A stretch of DNA of 64,000 nt from Pseudarthrobacter sp. NBSH8 (GTDB lineage Bacteria; Actinomycetota; Actinomycetes; Actinomycetales; Micrococcaceae), in contig NZ_CP043178.1 in NCBI RefSeq assembly GCF_014217545.1, positions 992,001 through 1,056,000 on the forward strand, read 5' to 3'. The notes below the pieces were generated by a model. That model made no database searches, was not told where the DNA came from, and saw nothing but the letters and a program-made list of their open reading frames with translations. Shown here piece by piece: positions 1-7,813 of this stretch (positions are counted from its first letter, which is position 1; the number at the start of each line of letters is the position of its first letter). The translations under genes were made by a program, and so were the position numbers.

Positions 1-411
1 CAGCTCATTGGCATCGCACCCTCCAACCATGGCACGGAAGGTGTAATCGTCCCGCCGCCGGGCTTTATCCCGCCTCCGGACTACACCGGCCTGGGCTGTG
101 CGGCCTGCGCCGACCAGCAGGCCGGATCGGCGTTCATGCAGCAGCTCAACTCCATCGGCGACACCGTTGCGGGACCGTCCTACACCGTCATCTCCACGGT
201 CTACGACGAGGTGGTCATTCCCTACAACAGCCAGTTCCTCAACGGCCCGGCACGGCAGGTCACCAACATCACCATCCAGGACAAGTGCCCGGCCGATCTC
301 TTCGAACACGACCAGACGCCGAACGACCCCGTGGTGCACCAGATCGTGGCCCACGCACTGGGTAAGACTTCCGGCCCCGCTGATCCGGCCTACCAGCCCC
401 GCTGCATTTAG
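1..411 (+). CDS. Secreted lipase/esterase, EstA-like (C-terminal part)
   Basis: The frame is open from base 1 to the TAG at 409-411, so only the last 136 residues are in the window. It probably hydrolyses acyl esters outside the cell. The start of the visible part, IGIAPSNHGTEGV, matches the strand after the nucleophile region of class 2 alpha/beta-hydrolase lipases (Lipase_2). YDEVVIP near residue 64 fits the acidic residue of the catalytic triad. VHQIVAHALG near residue 115 fits the histidine region. Paired cysteines (GLGCAAC, DKCPADLF, PRCI) suit an exported, disulfide-bonded enzyme. The nucleophile serine and signal peptide lie upstream of the window. The fold assignment is good; the substrate is unknown. 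Confidence 0.8.
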   Translation, partial: QLIGIAPSNHGTEGVIVPPPGFIPPPDYTGLGCAACADQQAGSAFMQQLNSIGDTVAGPSYTVISTVYDEVVIPYNSQFLNGPARQVTNITIQDKCPADLFEHDQTPNDPVVHQIVAHALGKTSGPADPAYQPRCI

Positions 412-452
412 CAGGGATCAGGCAGGCCGCCCCTCGGCCTGCTCTCAGTCGA

Positions 453-486
453 CGTTATCCAGAACGACGACGGCGAATTCGTCGCC
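453..486 (-). pseudogene. Fragment of a GGDEF-domain gene
   Basis: Thirty-three of 34 bases match 56246-56279, the GGDEF active-site stretch of the diguanylate-cyclase-like gene in this window. Read on the minus strand it gives RGDEFAVVVLDN, then a stop after two codons. Flanking sequence does not continue as a GGDEF domain. It is a short relic, not a gene. The plus-strand frame through it is also open but has no recognisable product. Confidence 0.6.
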
Positions 487-599
487 TCGCAGTGGGGCCC
501 CGGGGCGTGGCTGCTCCAAGGAATGGGCTGGATGAATCCCCCTATGGACTGCCCCGTTCCAGGAGGCTTAATCTGGGAGAGGCGGACTAAGGAGACGTC

Positions 600-1256
600 A
601 TGAAGCGCTTGCTTATTGGACTATGCACGGCGGCAATGGTGGCCCTGACTGCACCACCAGCCGGAGCCGCTCCCAACAGTTACCACACGATTTCGTCATC
701 GCATGGCTCTGCAGCGGTGGTCGAGACCGTCGGCTGCGAGCGGACCGAAATTTTCGTCTCCTCAATGGTGGCCATGTTCGCTGCCCAGCCCGGTCCCGTC
801 AACAAGCAGGGCCTGACCAGCGTGTTCGTGCGCATCACCGACGTCTGTGCTGCCCCCGGCCGCGGCGTGGTGCTGTTCCAGGCCGACGGCCAGAACCTGG
901 CACCCTTGGAGGTTCGTCCGAGACTGACCGCCGCATCCATCACCACCGAACTGGCCGGCACCGATGGCGACGGCAACCCCGTCACTATCAGCCTCTCGGC
1001 GTCGTGGACCGGCACCGGCCCGCTCGAGCATGACACCCTCAGCTCACACGAGAACATCCCAGGTGTGGGCAACGTCAACTCGACCGACAACAATTTGAGG
1101 CGTGTTGCCACGGCAACTGTGTCGGTCACAGTCAACGGACTGACGGTGGCGGGCACGGACAGCGAAGCAGTCCTTGAACAGGTGAAGGCACGCTGCATCG
1201 AGATTGCCCGCCCGGGTGTAGAGGGGTTCTTCCCGTGCTTTGGGTTCCCGGGGTAG
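600..1256 (+). CDS. Secreted protein of unknown function
   Basis: This encodes 218 residues. An AAGGAG ribosome site lies a few bases before the ATG. The first about 24 residues form a signal peptide: MKR, a hydrophobic core, then AGA-AP as a likely cleavage site. The mature part is mostly predicted beta structure with many Thr, Val and Ser residues. Four spaced cysteines (near residues 46, 82, 200 and 213) could form two disulfides. No catalytic motif was recognised. It follows the lipase gene in the same direction but about 190 bases away, so operon membership is doubtful. Confidence 0.7.
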   Translation: MKRLLIGLCTAAMVALTAPPAGAAPNSYHTISSSHGSAAVVETVGCERTEIFVSSMVAMFAAQPGPVNKQGLTSVFVRITDVCAAPGRGVVLFQADGQNLAPLEVRPRLTAASITTELAGTDGDGNPVTISLSASWTGTGPLEHDTLSSHENIPGVGNVNSTDNNLRRVATATVSVTVNGLTVAGTDSEAVLEQVKARCIEIARPGVEGFFPCFGFPG

Positions 1257-1264
1257 CGGATGCC

Positions 1265-1600
1265 GGAGGCACGGCGGCAAGCCCTGGTCCCTGGGAGTTG
1301 CCGCCGCTGACCGCGACGGCGACGACCAGCATTTCGTTGAACAGATCGCGGAAGACTGGCGTGCTCCAGGGTTGAGCGTGAGAGGACTTCCAGCGGCCCG
1401 TTGGGTGTTTGGTCAAGAATATGGAAGCCCATGGATTGCCCCGGTTCGAACTCGACCACCTCCATCGTGCCCTCGATGGGGCCGCCAATCCGTGTGTGCC
1501 GGCGCTGATACCGTGTGCCGATGCCCACAGGTCCGTCCGTGAGCTGTTGAAGCTCCATGTGGGGATCCCACCGTGGATGGTTGTGCAAGTGGTTCACTGA
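1265..1600 (-). pseudogene. SRPBCC/polyketide-cyclase-like gene, frameshifted
   Basis: On the minus strand, HNHPRWDPHMELQQL, VGIGTRYQ and IEGTMEVVEFEPGQSMGFHI are typical of the SRPBCC (Bet v1-like, polyketide cyclase/dehydrase) family of small hydrophobic-ligand-binding proteins. The frame runs from about 1600 to about 1360. It then continues in another frame (VFRDLFNEMLVVAVAV) to about 1265, so one base has been gained or lost. No start codon with a ribosome site was found, and the N-terminal 10-20 residues of the family are missing. It lies just downstream of a phoD fragment in the same orientation. It is regarded as a decayed gene. Confidence 0.65.
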
Positions 1601-1780
1601 TAAACCGCGAGGACAAGAACCCGGAAAAACCAGGAGGCTACGTCGGTCCCGACAACACGAGATAGTGCCGGCCACGGCTGACTGAAGCCCAGCGGCGGGA
1701 CGGCCAGCAGATGCTGTCCGCCCCGCCGTCGTCGTACGGTATCCCTTGTGGCAGGCTACCCCTTTGGCTGCAGTCCGGGC

Positions 1781-1891
1781 ACCGCGGTTGTCGTTGTAGA
1801 ACTTCAGGTGCGGGTTCCAGGCCTGGACCGGGTCCGTGGTGGAGCCAGAGCCGTTGCCTGTGGAGGTGTTGGACGTGCAGACCAGTTCCGA
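1781..1891 (-). pseudogene. phoD fragment C (residues about 446-482)
   Basis: The minus strand reads SELVCTSNTSTGNG and then DPVQAWNPHLKFYNDNRG. This is nearly identical to residues 446-482 of the intact PhoD at 35038-36624. Homology stops abruptly at both ends. The 5' end is exactly the residue at which fragment B (7805-8130) breaks off. It has no start codon or ribosome site and cannot make phosphatase. Confidence 0.85.
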
Positions 1892-1896
1892 TCTGG

Positions 1897-2700
1897 TCAG
1901 ATGTGTCGGTACCCGAGGTACTCGGTGACCTCGAGGACGGAGCCGGGCGGAGGAAGCGCGTCCGGGTTCCACGTCTTGCTGGAGATGCCTCCCGTGATGA
2001 AGGTGCCGAGATAGTCGGCGTCCAGAAGGAGCGCGCCGTCCGGTGCCAGCACTCGGAGGCCGGTGAGGTCCTCACCCCTGCTGCTGACGACGAACGCCCC
2101 GTCATTCGCGGTGATCTGCAGTTCGTGGGCGGCGAGTTCCGGGGTGCTGACGGGGCCGGGTTGGAACGGCACGCGGCTGGTGCGAAGGATGTTCTCTGCG
2201 AGCACCCGGAAATCGACAACAAGTGAGGTGAGACTGCCGTCCGCGGCCAAACCCCAGTAGCACGGGTAGGTCCCGTCGCCGTACCCGCTCGAGACCATGA
2301 CCGCATCCACCACCTCGCCGGTAAGGCCGAACATTGTGCCCGGTGTCTCCATGAGCCGTTCCATGTGCTCTTGAAACATCGCCTCGATGCGCTGGGCCTG
2401 ACACTCCACCAGCGACCCGACGTCGAGGAGGGCGACGTTTCCGGCATCGACCCCTACGCCGTGCGTGCCGTCGGTGAACTCGGCGGGGTGCCAGCTGACC
2501 GCTGGCGCCTCGGAGAGCAGCAGCCGTAGTGCGACCGTCACGTCCGCCGCGGCGGCGACTTCGACGGCATACGTCCCCGGCAATATCCGTCGCGCCAAGG
2601 GGACGAAGTGTGCGTCAACCGAACCCAAGTCCAAGACCGTGAGCACCCCGGAGGCGCAGGTGAGCTTGCAGGTCGGGCAGAATGGCTTCGGGTGTTGCAC
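1897..2700 (-). CDS. DUF4241 domain protein
   Basis: This is a 267-residue protein if GTG at 2700 is the start. GTG at 2646 is an alternative that avoids most of the overlap with the upstream frame. The body matches DUF4241: LTCASGVLTVLDLGS, LPGTYAVEVAAAADV, the GVGVDAGNVALLD segment and the aromatic GYGDGTYPCYWGLAADGS block. The C-terminal about 100 residues add a beta-rich extension. Function is unknown; such proteins often sit beside immunity-like genes. The upstream neighbour is an NTF2-fold protein whose end overlaps this start. The stop lies six bases from phoD fragment C, so the 3' end may be altered by rearrangement. Confidence 0.65.
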   Translation of the reverse strand: MQHPKPFCPTCKLTCASGVLTVLDLGSVDAHFVPLARRILPGTYAVEVAAAADVTVALRLLLSEAPAVSWHPAEFTDGTHGVGVDAGNVALLDVGSLVECQAQRIEAMFQEHMERLMETPGTMFGLTGEVVDAVMVSSGYGDGTYPCYWGLAADGSLTSLVVDFRVLAENILRTSRVPFQPGPVSTPELAAHELQITANDGAFVVSSRGEDLTGLRVLAPDGALLLDADYLGTFITGGISSKTWNPDALPPPGSVLEVTEYLGYRHI

Positions 2701-3034
2701 TCTGCATCAGTGCCTCGGCCCGGGCCGGATCGATCAACGGTGTGCCGGGCGGGTCCAGAAAGGTCGAGAGTTGGGAGATCCGCCAGCCGTCATCGCCTCG
2801 CAGCAGCTGGTACTCGTAGTAGTAGGTGGTGTTCCCGGCCGTTTGGATGACCGAGCGGACCGTCGCCGAGTCCTCGTCGACATCGACGTCGGTGATCTGC
2901 TCGGCGGACGGGTCGTGCGCGGGACTGGAAGACAGAGCACCTTCCTGGCCGGTGCGGGCTCCCGGTGCGAAATGGGTCGCGACCAGGTCCGCCAACTCGG
3001 CCGCCCAGGCTTCGAAGACCCTGGGTGCCGGCAA
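2615..3034 (-). CDS. NTF2-fold protein, immunity-like
   Basis: About 139 residues in the NTF2-like alpha+beta barrel fold. The signature is RSVIQTAGNTTYYYEYQLLR, then GWRISQLSTFLDPPGTPL, typical of NTF2-fold immunity proteins of polymorphic toxin systems. The visible start is a TTG at 3034 without a clear ribosome site. The real N-terminus may lie upstream in another frame, so the gene may be frameshifted. Its 3' end overlaps the first codons of the DUF4241 gene by up to 86 bases. No toxin gene is next to it. The fold assignment is fair; the immunity role is inferred from family habits. Confidence 0.5.
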   Translation of the reverse strand: MPAPRVFEAWAAELADLVATHFAPGARTGQEGALSSSPAHDPSAEQITDVDVDEDSATVRSVIQTAGNTTYYYEYQLLRGDDGWRISQLSTFLDPPGTPLIDPARAEALMQSATPEAILPDLQAHLRLRGAHGLGLGFG

Positions 3035-3059
3035 GGTAGCGCTGGCACATCGGCATGAG

Positions 3060-3236
3060 AATACCTCGCAGGGTGAAGCGGCGAACGGGATCCCTGCGCT
3101 TCACGTCCCTGGCCTGGAAAATCTCGGCGATGATGGTCAGGACCACGGCGAGTATGCCAGGAAGCGCGACCGCCGCCGGCACGCCGTCGAACATCCCTGT
3201 AAAAACGGCAGTCACGGTATTAGGCCGTCCGCCCAC
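3060..3236 (-). CDS. Short open frame with one membrane segment, doubtful
   Basis: About 60 codons with a hydrophobic stretch (PAAVALPGILAVVLTIIAEI) followed by basic residues, as in a single-span membrane protein. The frame runs on without a stop towards the NTF2-like gene but loses similarity to anything recognisable. There is no strong ribosome site. It could be the remains of a small membrane protein or the displaced start of the next gene. Confidence 0.25.
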
Positions 3237-3386
3237 AGCTACATTCCCGGAACGCGCATGCGGCGTGTTCGTCGAGGGGGTTCAGGTTCAAGACGAACTG
3301 CACTATCTTTTCTCCTATGGCCATGGGCAAGCAACGGTGCTCTGACCCCCTGCAGGAATTTCTACTCAGAAGGAGTGGGAAAGGTC

Positions 3387-4124
3387 ATGAATCAACGAAC
3401 CAAAATATTCTTTGCTCTCATCGTCGTGCTGCTGATTGCCGGCGGGGCGGCACTTCTTTTCTCCGAAAACACCAAAAGGAGTAGGGCCGGGGAGTACAGT
3501 CCACAGATCAACCCTGCCGATTTCACCACCAAAATCACCAATAAAAACTTTGCCCTCCCCGTCGGCAAAAAGATGACCTACGAGACCACCGAGCAGGGAA
3601 GCGTCACCGCGAGGATTGAAATCGAGATCCTGCAGGAGACCAAGACCATAGAGGGCGTTGAGACAGTCGTCTACCTGGATAAGGAATATAAGAACGGGCA
3701 GCTCGTAGAGGAAACCCGGGATTACTTGGCACAACACAAAAACGGTGACGTGTGGTATTTCGGCGAGGACGTAAACAACTACTGGAATGGGATGTTGCTG
3801 GACCACGCCGGCAGCTTTCTCCACGGAAAAGATGGGGCAAAAGCCGGCATCTGGATGAAGGCAGAGCAGCGCGTTGGCGATTCCTATAGGCAGGAATTTT
3901 ACGTTGGTCATGCAGAAGATATGCGGGACACCGTCGCTACCGGCGAGACCGTGTCCACGAAAACCCGCACCTACACCGACTGCGTCAAGGTTTACGACTG
4001 GACGCCGCTCGAAAAGAATTCCCGGGAGCATAAATATCACTGCCCCGAGGTCGGTGCGCTGGTCCTTACCGAGGACCTGCAGGCAGGAAGCCGGTCAGAA
4101 CTCGTGAATGTTGTCCAGCCCTAG
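3387..4124 (+). CDS. Membrane-anchored conserved protein, low-GC
   Basis: This is a 245-residue protein. ATG at 3387 is preceded by AAGGAG about 15 bases away and GAAAGG closer. MNQRTK plus an 18-residue hydrophobic helix (IFFALIVVLLIAGGAALL) indicate an uncleaved anchor or signal sequence. The outer domain has DVWYFGEDV, GSFLHGKDGAKAGIWM and VGDSYRQEFYVGHAEDM. These blocks are recurrent in uncharacterised periplasmic or surface proteins of many bacteria. Codon use is visibly richer in A and T (aaa, aat, ata) than in neighbours, which suggests acquisition by transfer. It is flanked by a decayed region and phoD fragment A. No enzymatic residues were recognised. Confidence 0.75.
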   Translation: MNQRTKIFFALIVVLLIAGGAALLFSENTKRSRAGEYSPQINPADFTTKITNKNFALPVGKKMTYETTEQGSVTARIEIEILQETKTIEGVETVVYLDKEYKNGQLVEETRDYLAQHKNGDVWYFGEDVNNYWNGMLLDHAGSFLHGKDGAKAGIWMKAEQRVGDSYRQEFYVGHAEDMRDTVATGETVSTKTRTYTDCVKVYDWTPLEKNSREHKYHCPEVGALVLTEDLQAGSRSELVNVVQP

Positions 4125-4178
4125 CCTTCCAACAGCACATCCTGCCGTCATGCCGCACGACGGAACGTCCGGCCGTTG

Positions 4179-4856
4179 TGCGCCCGGCGTCGTGACGTGA
4201 TCGAGCACCCGGAAGTCCGCCGTGAGTGCGTCCTTGGTGATCTTGGTGTTCACGTAGCCGCGGTTGTCGTTGTAGAACTTCAGGTGCGGGTTCCAGGCCT
4301 GAACCGGGTCGACTGTGGAGCCTGAGCCGTTGCGCCGGCGAGCTGGTCGTCGCGGTACTGCCGGGTGTCCATCATGTGGAAGTTGGCGAGCTGTCCCCAT
4401 TGGATGGTGCGGTAGATCTTCATATCGAATCCGGCCAGCACGGAGGATGCCCGCAGCGGCATGTTCTCGTAGTAGGCCTGGAATGCGGCGGTTCGGCGCT
4501 GCCGGAACCGCTCGGTGGTGTCGTTGAGCTGGTTGGCGTCCTTGTTCTCCGGAACCTCGTCGGCCCAGTTGTTGTCCACCTCGTGGTCATCCCAGACCAC
4601 CAGCCATGGTGCGATGGCGTGCGCGGCCTGCAGGTCGGCGTCGGACTTGTATTGTGCGTGCCGCTGCCGGTACCCGGCCAGGCTGGCGGTCTCGGGGCCC
4701 TGGTGGTCGCGCGGGTTGCAACAGGATCCACCGCGAGGCGGGTCCAGATCACGAAGCCGTCCGGCCATGGCTCGCCCGAGGCGATGCCCAGCAGGAAGGG
4801 ATCGGTGCGGAGGCCGGCGTCGTCCGCTGTTGAAACGGCGACGGCGGCACCCGGCC
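4179..4856 (-). pseudogene. phoD fragment A with two internal deletions
   Basis: On the minus strand this copy carries PhoD residues about 24-67, 203-330 and 458-508, each close to the intact protein at 35038-36624. Residues 68-202 and 331-457 are gone. The junctions lie near 4720 and 4332. The second joins QLAG directly to NGSGST, probably through a GCCGG microhomology. The signal peptide, the start and the last 20 residues are missing. The metal-binding WDDHEVDNNWADE is kept but LTGDVH is lost, so it cannot be functional. Confidence 0.9.
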
Positions 4857-4998
4857 CGGCAGCACATGCCACCTTGTCAGGAACTTCTGCCGGGAGGAGA
4901 CTTTTCCTACGTCGTCCTCCTTTGCTGAAGGGACGGCGGCGGAATCGGTGGTTCTCCTGGGGGCGAGCGGCCCTCGGGGGTGGCAGGGCGAGGAAGCC

Positions 4999-6162
4999 AT
5001 GGACGGACCTGGTGCCAGGAATGAGTTCATCGTCGTCAGCGGGGAGGCGGCGGGGAGCAGGATTGTCATTCCGCACGGGGACGTCCCCATCGGCAGCGTC
5101 GATGGCTCCCGGATCCGCCTGCCGGTCTCAGGTGTCAGCCGCCGCCACGCGCTGCTAACCTCCGCCGACGGCCGGACCCTCCTCGCCGACCAACAGTCCC
5201 GGAACGGTAGCTGGGTGAACGGGCACCGCATCAGCTCGCCGACGGAACTGACTGACGGGGACCTGGTTCAGTTCGGCCAGGTCAGGCTGCGGTTCATCGA
5301 CAGGAAAGCCGACGGCGGCCACGGCGCACCCCACGGGAGCGGCGGCAAGAACGGGACGAGGCCAGCCCCGCAACCGTCCGGGGGTCGGCTGGGAACGGCA
5401 CTGATGTACGCTGCCGGCATCAACGTCGTCGGGATTTTGGGTAACAGCCTCGCCTCGTTCCTCACCGAGCTGACGCCCACCTGGACGTGGTTCATCACCC
5501 CCTTCATCGGATTGCTGGTTGCCCTGGTCATAGAGACGCTCGGCTATTACCGGAAGGGTCAAGGCGCCCCGCAGCGGCCACCCGCTGGTCACGAACCCGG
5601 GCCCGGGCTGGCGCCTGCGCCCCGGCGACCGCTGGGGGTCACAGTGCTGCTGACGTTGCTGCTGCTCGGAGGCGGCGGCTGGCTGGTCACCGCCGGGGTG
5701 AGCTACGCCGTCGGCTACTTCTCGGGTAACGAAGACGGTGTGCAACGGCTGGAAAGCCAGGTGGTGGCCGAAGCGCAGGGAGTCAGGGTGACTGTCCTGG
5801 GCGTCCAAAGCACAGCCCACTTCACCCGGGTGGAGATCCTCGTCAACAACGGGACCAGGAACTCGATATCCCTCCCGCTGTTCCAGAACGCGCTGCTCAC
5901 CGGCCCGGACGGCACCACCTTCGACGCGAGTGCCTTCCGCAGCAACTGGCAGCCCCAGATACCGGCAGGCGGGCAGCGCAGGGGAACCCTCAACTTCGAG
6001 AGCCAGCTGCCCGAAGAGCCGTCGAGGGTGACGCTCAGCTTCGCCACGGTCTTTGTGCAGGGCTTCGACGGACCCAAGTCCATCACAGTTCCAAACATTC
6101 CACTGAGGCCGCTGGACGCCGAGGTTTCGGCGTTGCCAGCCCAGCCGGCTCCTGCCCGGTAA
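4999..6162 (+). CDS. FHA-domain membrane protein
   Basis: This is a 387-residue protein. ATG at 4999 is chosen because GAGGAAG precedes it; an in-frame ATG at 4948 lacks support. Residues about 5-100 form a forkhead-associated phosphothreonine-binding domain, with VPIGSVDGSRI, VSGVSRRHALL and the QQSRNGSWVNG loop. A Gly/Pro linker follows, then two membrane helices (LMYAAGINVVGILGN..., WFITPFIGLLVALVIETL) and a third (VTVLLTLLLLGGGGWLVTAG). The C-terminal about 150 residues are a beta-rich domain, probably outside the membrane. It resembles effectors of Ser/Thr kinase signalling, but no kinase is nearby. It converges with the GNAT toxin gene, whose stop is nine bases away. Confidence 0.75.
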   Translation: MDGPGARNEFIVVSGEAAGSRIVIPHGDVPIGSVDGSRIRLPVSGVSRRHALLTSADGRTLLADQQSRNGSWVNGHRISSPTELTDGDLVQFGQVRLRFIDRKADGGHGAPHGSGGKNGTRPAPQPSGGRLGTALMYAAGINVVGILGNSLASFLTELTPTWTWFITPFIGLLVALVIETLGYYRKGQGAPQRPPAGHEPGPGLAPAPRRPLGVTVLLTLLLLGGGGWLVTAGVSYAVGYFSGNEDGVQRLESQVVAEAQGVRVTVLGVQSTAHFTRVEILVNNGTRNSISLPLFQNALLTGPDGTTFDASAFRSNWQPQIPAGGQRRGTLNFESQLPEEPSRVTLSFATVFVQGFDGPKSITVPNIPLRPLDAEVSALPAQPAPAR

Positions 6163-6170
6163 GTGCCGTT

Positions 6171-6707
6171 TCAGGTTGTGGCCGAACCGAGGTACTTCCT
6201 GGCCGTTGCGACCTTCATGTACATTCTCAGGTTGCTCCCGCCGGTTGAAGCAAAACCGTGACGGGTGTACCAGTCCACCAAGCCCGGATTGTCGGCGTCG
6301 ACCACGATGATTTGGCCGCCGCCGAGATCCGAGGCGCCCACAATTGTCTCGAGCGCCGCACGGAGAAGCTGCCACCCCCACTGGTTGATCTTGTCGCCGC
6401 GCAGGGAGCGGTCGAGCGCCAGCTTGGCCAACAGCCAACCGGGGGCGTTGCGCAGTACTTTCCGCTGGAGCGGCTTCGGCATGTCTTCCCGGACTACGAG
6501 CGTGGGGCAGATGGCAAAGTATCCCACGATCCGTTCGTCGTGGGCGGGCCGCTGTTCGAGCAGCAAGTAGACCATGCTCGCACCGGCCTCTACCGCCTGG
6601 GCCGCGTAGTCTGTCAGCCACTTGTTGTAATCGACTTCACCACAGTCAAAGGCCCCCAGATCATGCCCGGGGGCCAGCCTCGCAACGCGAATCGTCGGCC
6701 CGCTCAT
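6171..6707 (-). CDS. GNAT-family toxin of a DUF1778/GNAT toxin-antitoxin pair
   Basis: This is a 178-residue acetyltransferase. CGEVDYNKWL, IVGYFAICPTLV, LLAKLALDRSLRGD and INQWGWQLLRAALE are typical of the TacT/AtaT group, which block translation by acetylating charged tRNA. The Y-rich C-terminus (VDWYTRHGF) carries the usual catalytic tyrosine region. Its ATG overlaps the stop of the upstream DUF1778 gene by four bases, so the two are translationally coupled. The toxin is probably held inactive by that protein. No disruption is seen. Confidence 0.85.
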   Translation of the reverse strand: MSGPTIRVARLAPGHDLGAFDCGEVDYNKWLTDYAAQAVEAGASMVYLLLEQRPAHDERIVGYFAICPTLVVREDMPKPLQRKVLRNAPGWLLAKLALDRSLRGDKINQWGWQLLRAALETIVGASDLGGGQIIVVDADNPGLVDWYTRHGFASTGGSNLRMYMKVATARKYLGSATT

Positions 6708-6973
6708 CGACCGATGAGGCGCGGAAGCTTGGACAGTGCTGCCAGTTCTGCGGACTCGTCTGGGACGTCGAGAGATGCCATCATGGCATCGAAGACCTCG
6801 GGTGCCATGAGAGTGACGTCCGAACGTGAGATGACTTTTTGTGCAGCCTGCCGGGCGGCATCGGTTACGAACGCAGACTTTGTCACGTGAAGCAGCTCCG
6901 CCGCTTCCGTGATCAACTCGTCAGTGCTCTGGTCCGTGCGCAGCTCTAAGCGACGCGTTTTTGTGCTTGCCAT
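6704..6973 (-). CDS. DUF1778 ribbon-helix-helix antitoxin
   Basis: This is an 89-residue protein. ATG at 6973 follows a GGAGGCGATCACT ribosome site. RRLELRTDQSTDELITEAAEL is the ribbon-helix-helix DNA-binding part. The C-terminal half (APEVFDAMMASLDVPDES) is the toxin-neutralising tail. It sits directly upstream of the GNAT toxin with an ATGA overlap. It should bind its own promoter: the repeated motif at 6991-7012 lies immediately upstream. Confidence 0.85.
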   Translation of the reverse strand: MASTKTRRLELRTDQSTDELITEAAELLHVTKSAFVTDAARQAAQKVISRSDVTLMAPEVFDAMMASLDVPDESAELAALSKLPRLIGR

Positions 6974-6990
6974 AGTGATCGCCTCCATCT

Positions 6991-7012
6991 GCAAATGTAC
7001 GGCATTTGTACG
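6991..7012 (-). promoter_or_regulatory. Probable operator of the GNAT/DUF1778 pair
   Basis: Two near-identical 11-base units, GCAAATGTACG and GCATTTGTACG, are adjacent, with AAATG/CATTT symmetry between them. They lie 18 bases before the antitoxin start, where autorepression by a ribbon-helix-helix protein would act. Confidence 0.5.
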
Positions 7013-7420
7013 GTTCGGGATAGAGGTTTTGTCGCTGTCGAGATTCGGCAGGCCCGACTGAAGTAGGATCGGCCGCTCTTCTGGGGTAGTGATTGCAGAG
7101 GGCAACGCCGGGAAGGTCGGATACACAGGTGGACGAATTGCTGGCCTCCCACCACACCCGGTGACGGCCGGAATGCTGGTTGGGTAAGCCTGTCCGCCGA
7201 TGGTTGGGCTTGTCGAACCCGGTTCCGGCAAGCCCAACACCGGCAGGCCGCCGTCGACCCGTCCTGGGCTATTAATTACTACACGTATTGCGCGGACGCT
7301 CTCGCGCTTTGGCCGCTCGGCGGGTTCACCGTCCAGAGTCCTGGTGTCGTAGTCCCACGTGTACCGACCGCCGGTCAAAGTCGGCGTCTTTGCGGGTGTG
7401 CTCTGTTACAGTCGGCCCCC
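7013..7420. other. Gene-free stretch containing a paired repeat
   Basis: About 400 bases with no supported gene. It holds the hairpin repeat at 7201-7240 and presumably the promoters for the antitoxin (leftward) and the racemase remnant (rightward). Nothing else was recognised. Confidence 0.5.
7201..7240. repeat. Inverted pair of the dispersed gene-end repeat
   Basis: TGGTTGGGCTTGTCGAACCC is followed by GGTTCCGGCAAGCCCAAC. GTTGGGCTTG and CAAGCCCAAC pair perfectly around a 16-base loop. Each half resembles the repeat at 16790, 34990 and 47157, whose core is GGTTTCGACAGGCTCAACCA. Confidence 0.6.
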
Positions 7421-7813
7421 ATGATCGAACTTCGCCCTGGCGGCCCCGGCGCAATCGGTTTCCTTCACACGGAACAGGTCCACGTGGCTACGTTCGAGGC
7501 CCTGTCCCGGGAGCTCAGGCCCTCTGCTCGCACGGTCCACCGGGTGGATCCGGAAGCTCTGGTGCTTGCCAGACAGGACGTTACAGGGGGGGCCATGCGC
7601 GCCGTCCTGGCCGGGCACCTGTCTGAACTCCGGAAGGCGGATGCGAGGTCGTCCTTTGCGCCTGTTCAACGCTCGGCGAGGTGGCGGAAGACCTGTCAGG
7701 AGACGGTCTCGAAGTGATCCGGATCGACCGGCCGATGCTTCGTCGGGCCGTTACCCTCGGCCCTCGGGTCGGGGTCCTCGCGGCGCTCACAAGCACCGTT
7801 GAGCCGACCACGG
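7421..7813 (+). pseudogene. Asp/Glu-racemase-like gene, frameshifted and truncated
   Basis: It begins IGFLHTEQVHVATFEALSRE and VHRVDPEALVLARQD, the N-terminal half of the Asp/Glu/hydantoin racemase-like family. Near 7639 a missing base shifts the frame. The other frame continues GGCEVVLCACSTLGEVAEDL, containing the catalytic-cysteine motif, then VGVLAALTSTVEPTT. At about 7806-7813 the sequence passes directly into phoD fragment B on the opposite strand through a shared ACCACGGGGG. The C-terminal half with the second cysteine is lost. The enzyme is therefore dead twice over, by frameshift and by truncation. Confidence 0.75.

Noticed and set aside
680..1260. Minus-strand frame opposite the secreted protein gene
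   Set aside because: It is only a continuation of the frame through the SRPBCC and phoD remnants; the plus-strand gene has a signal peptide and ribosome site.
1430..1460. GGTTCGAA-like bases resembling a tRNA T-loop
   Set aside because: No acceptor stem or anticodon arm could be built, and the bases lie in the SRPBCC remnant.
7250..7420. Upstream extension of the DUF1778 antitoxin frame to 7378
   Set aside because: The extension has no antitoxin-like sequence and crosses the operator and repeat. The start at 6973 has a good ribosome site.
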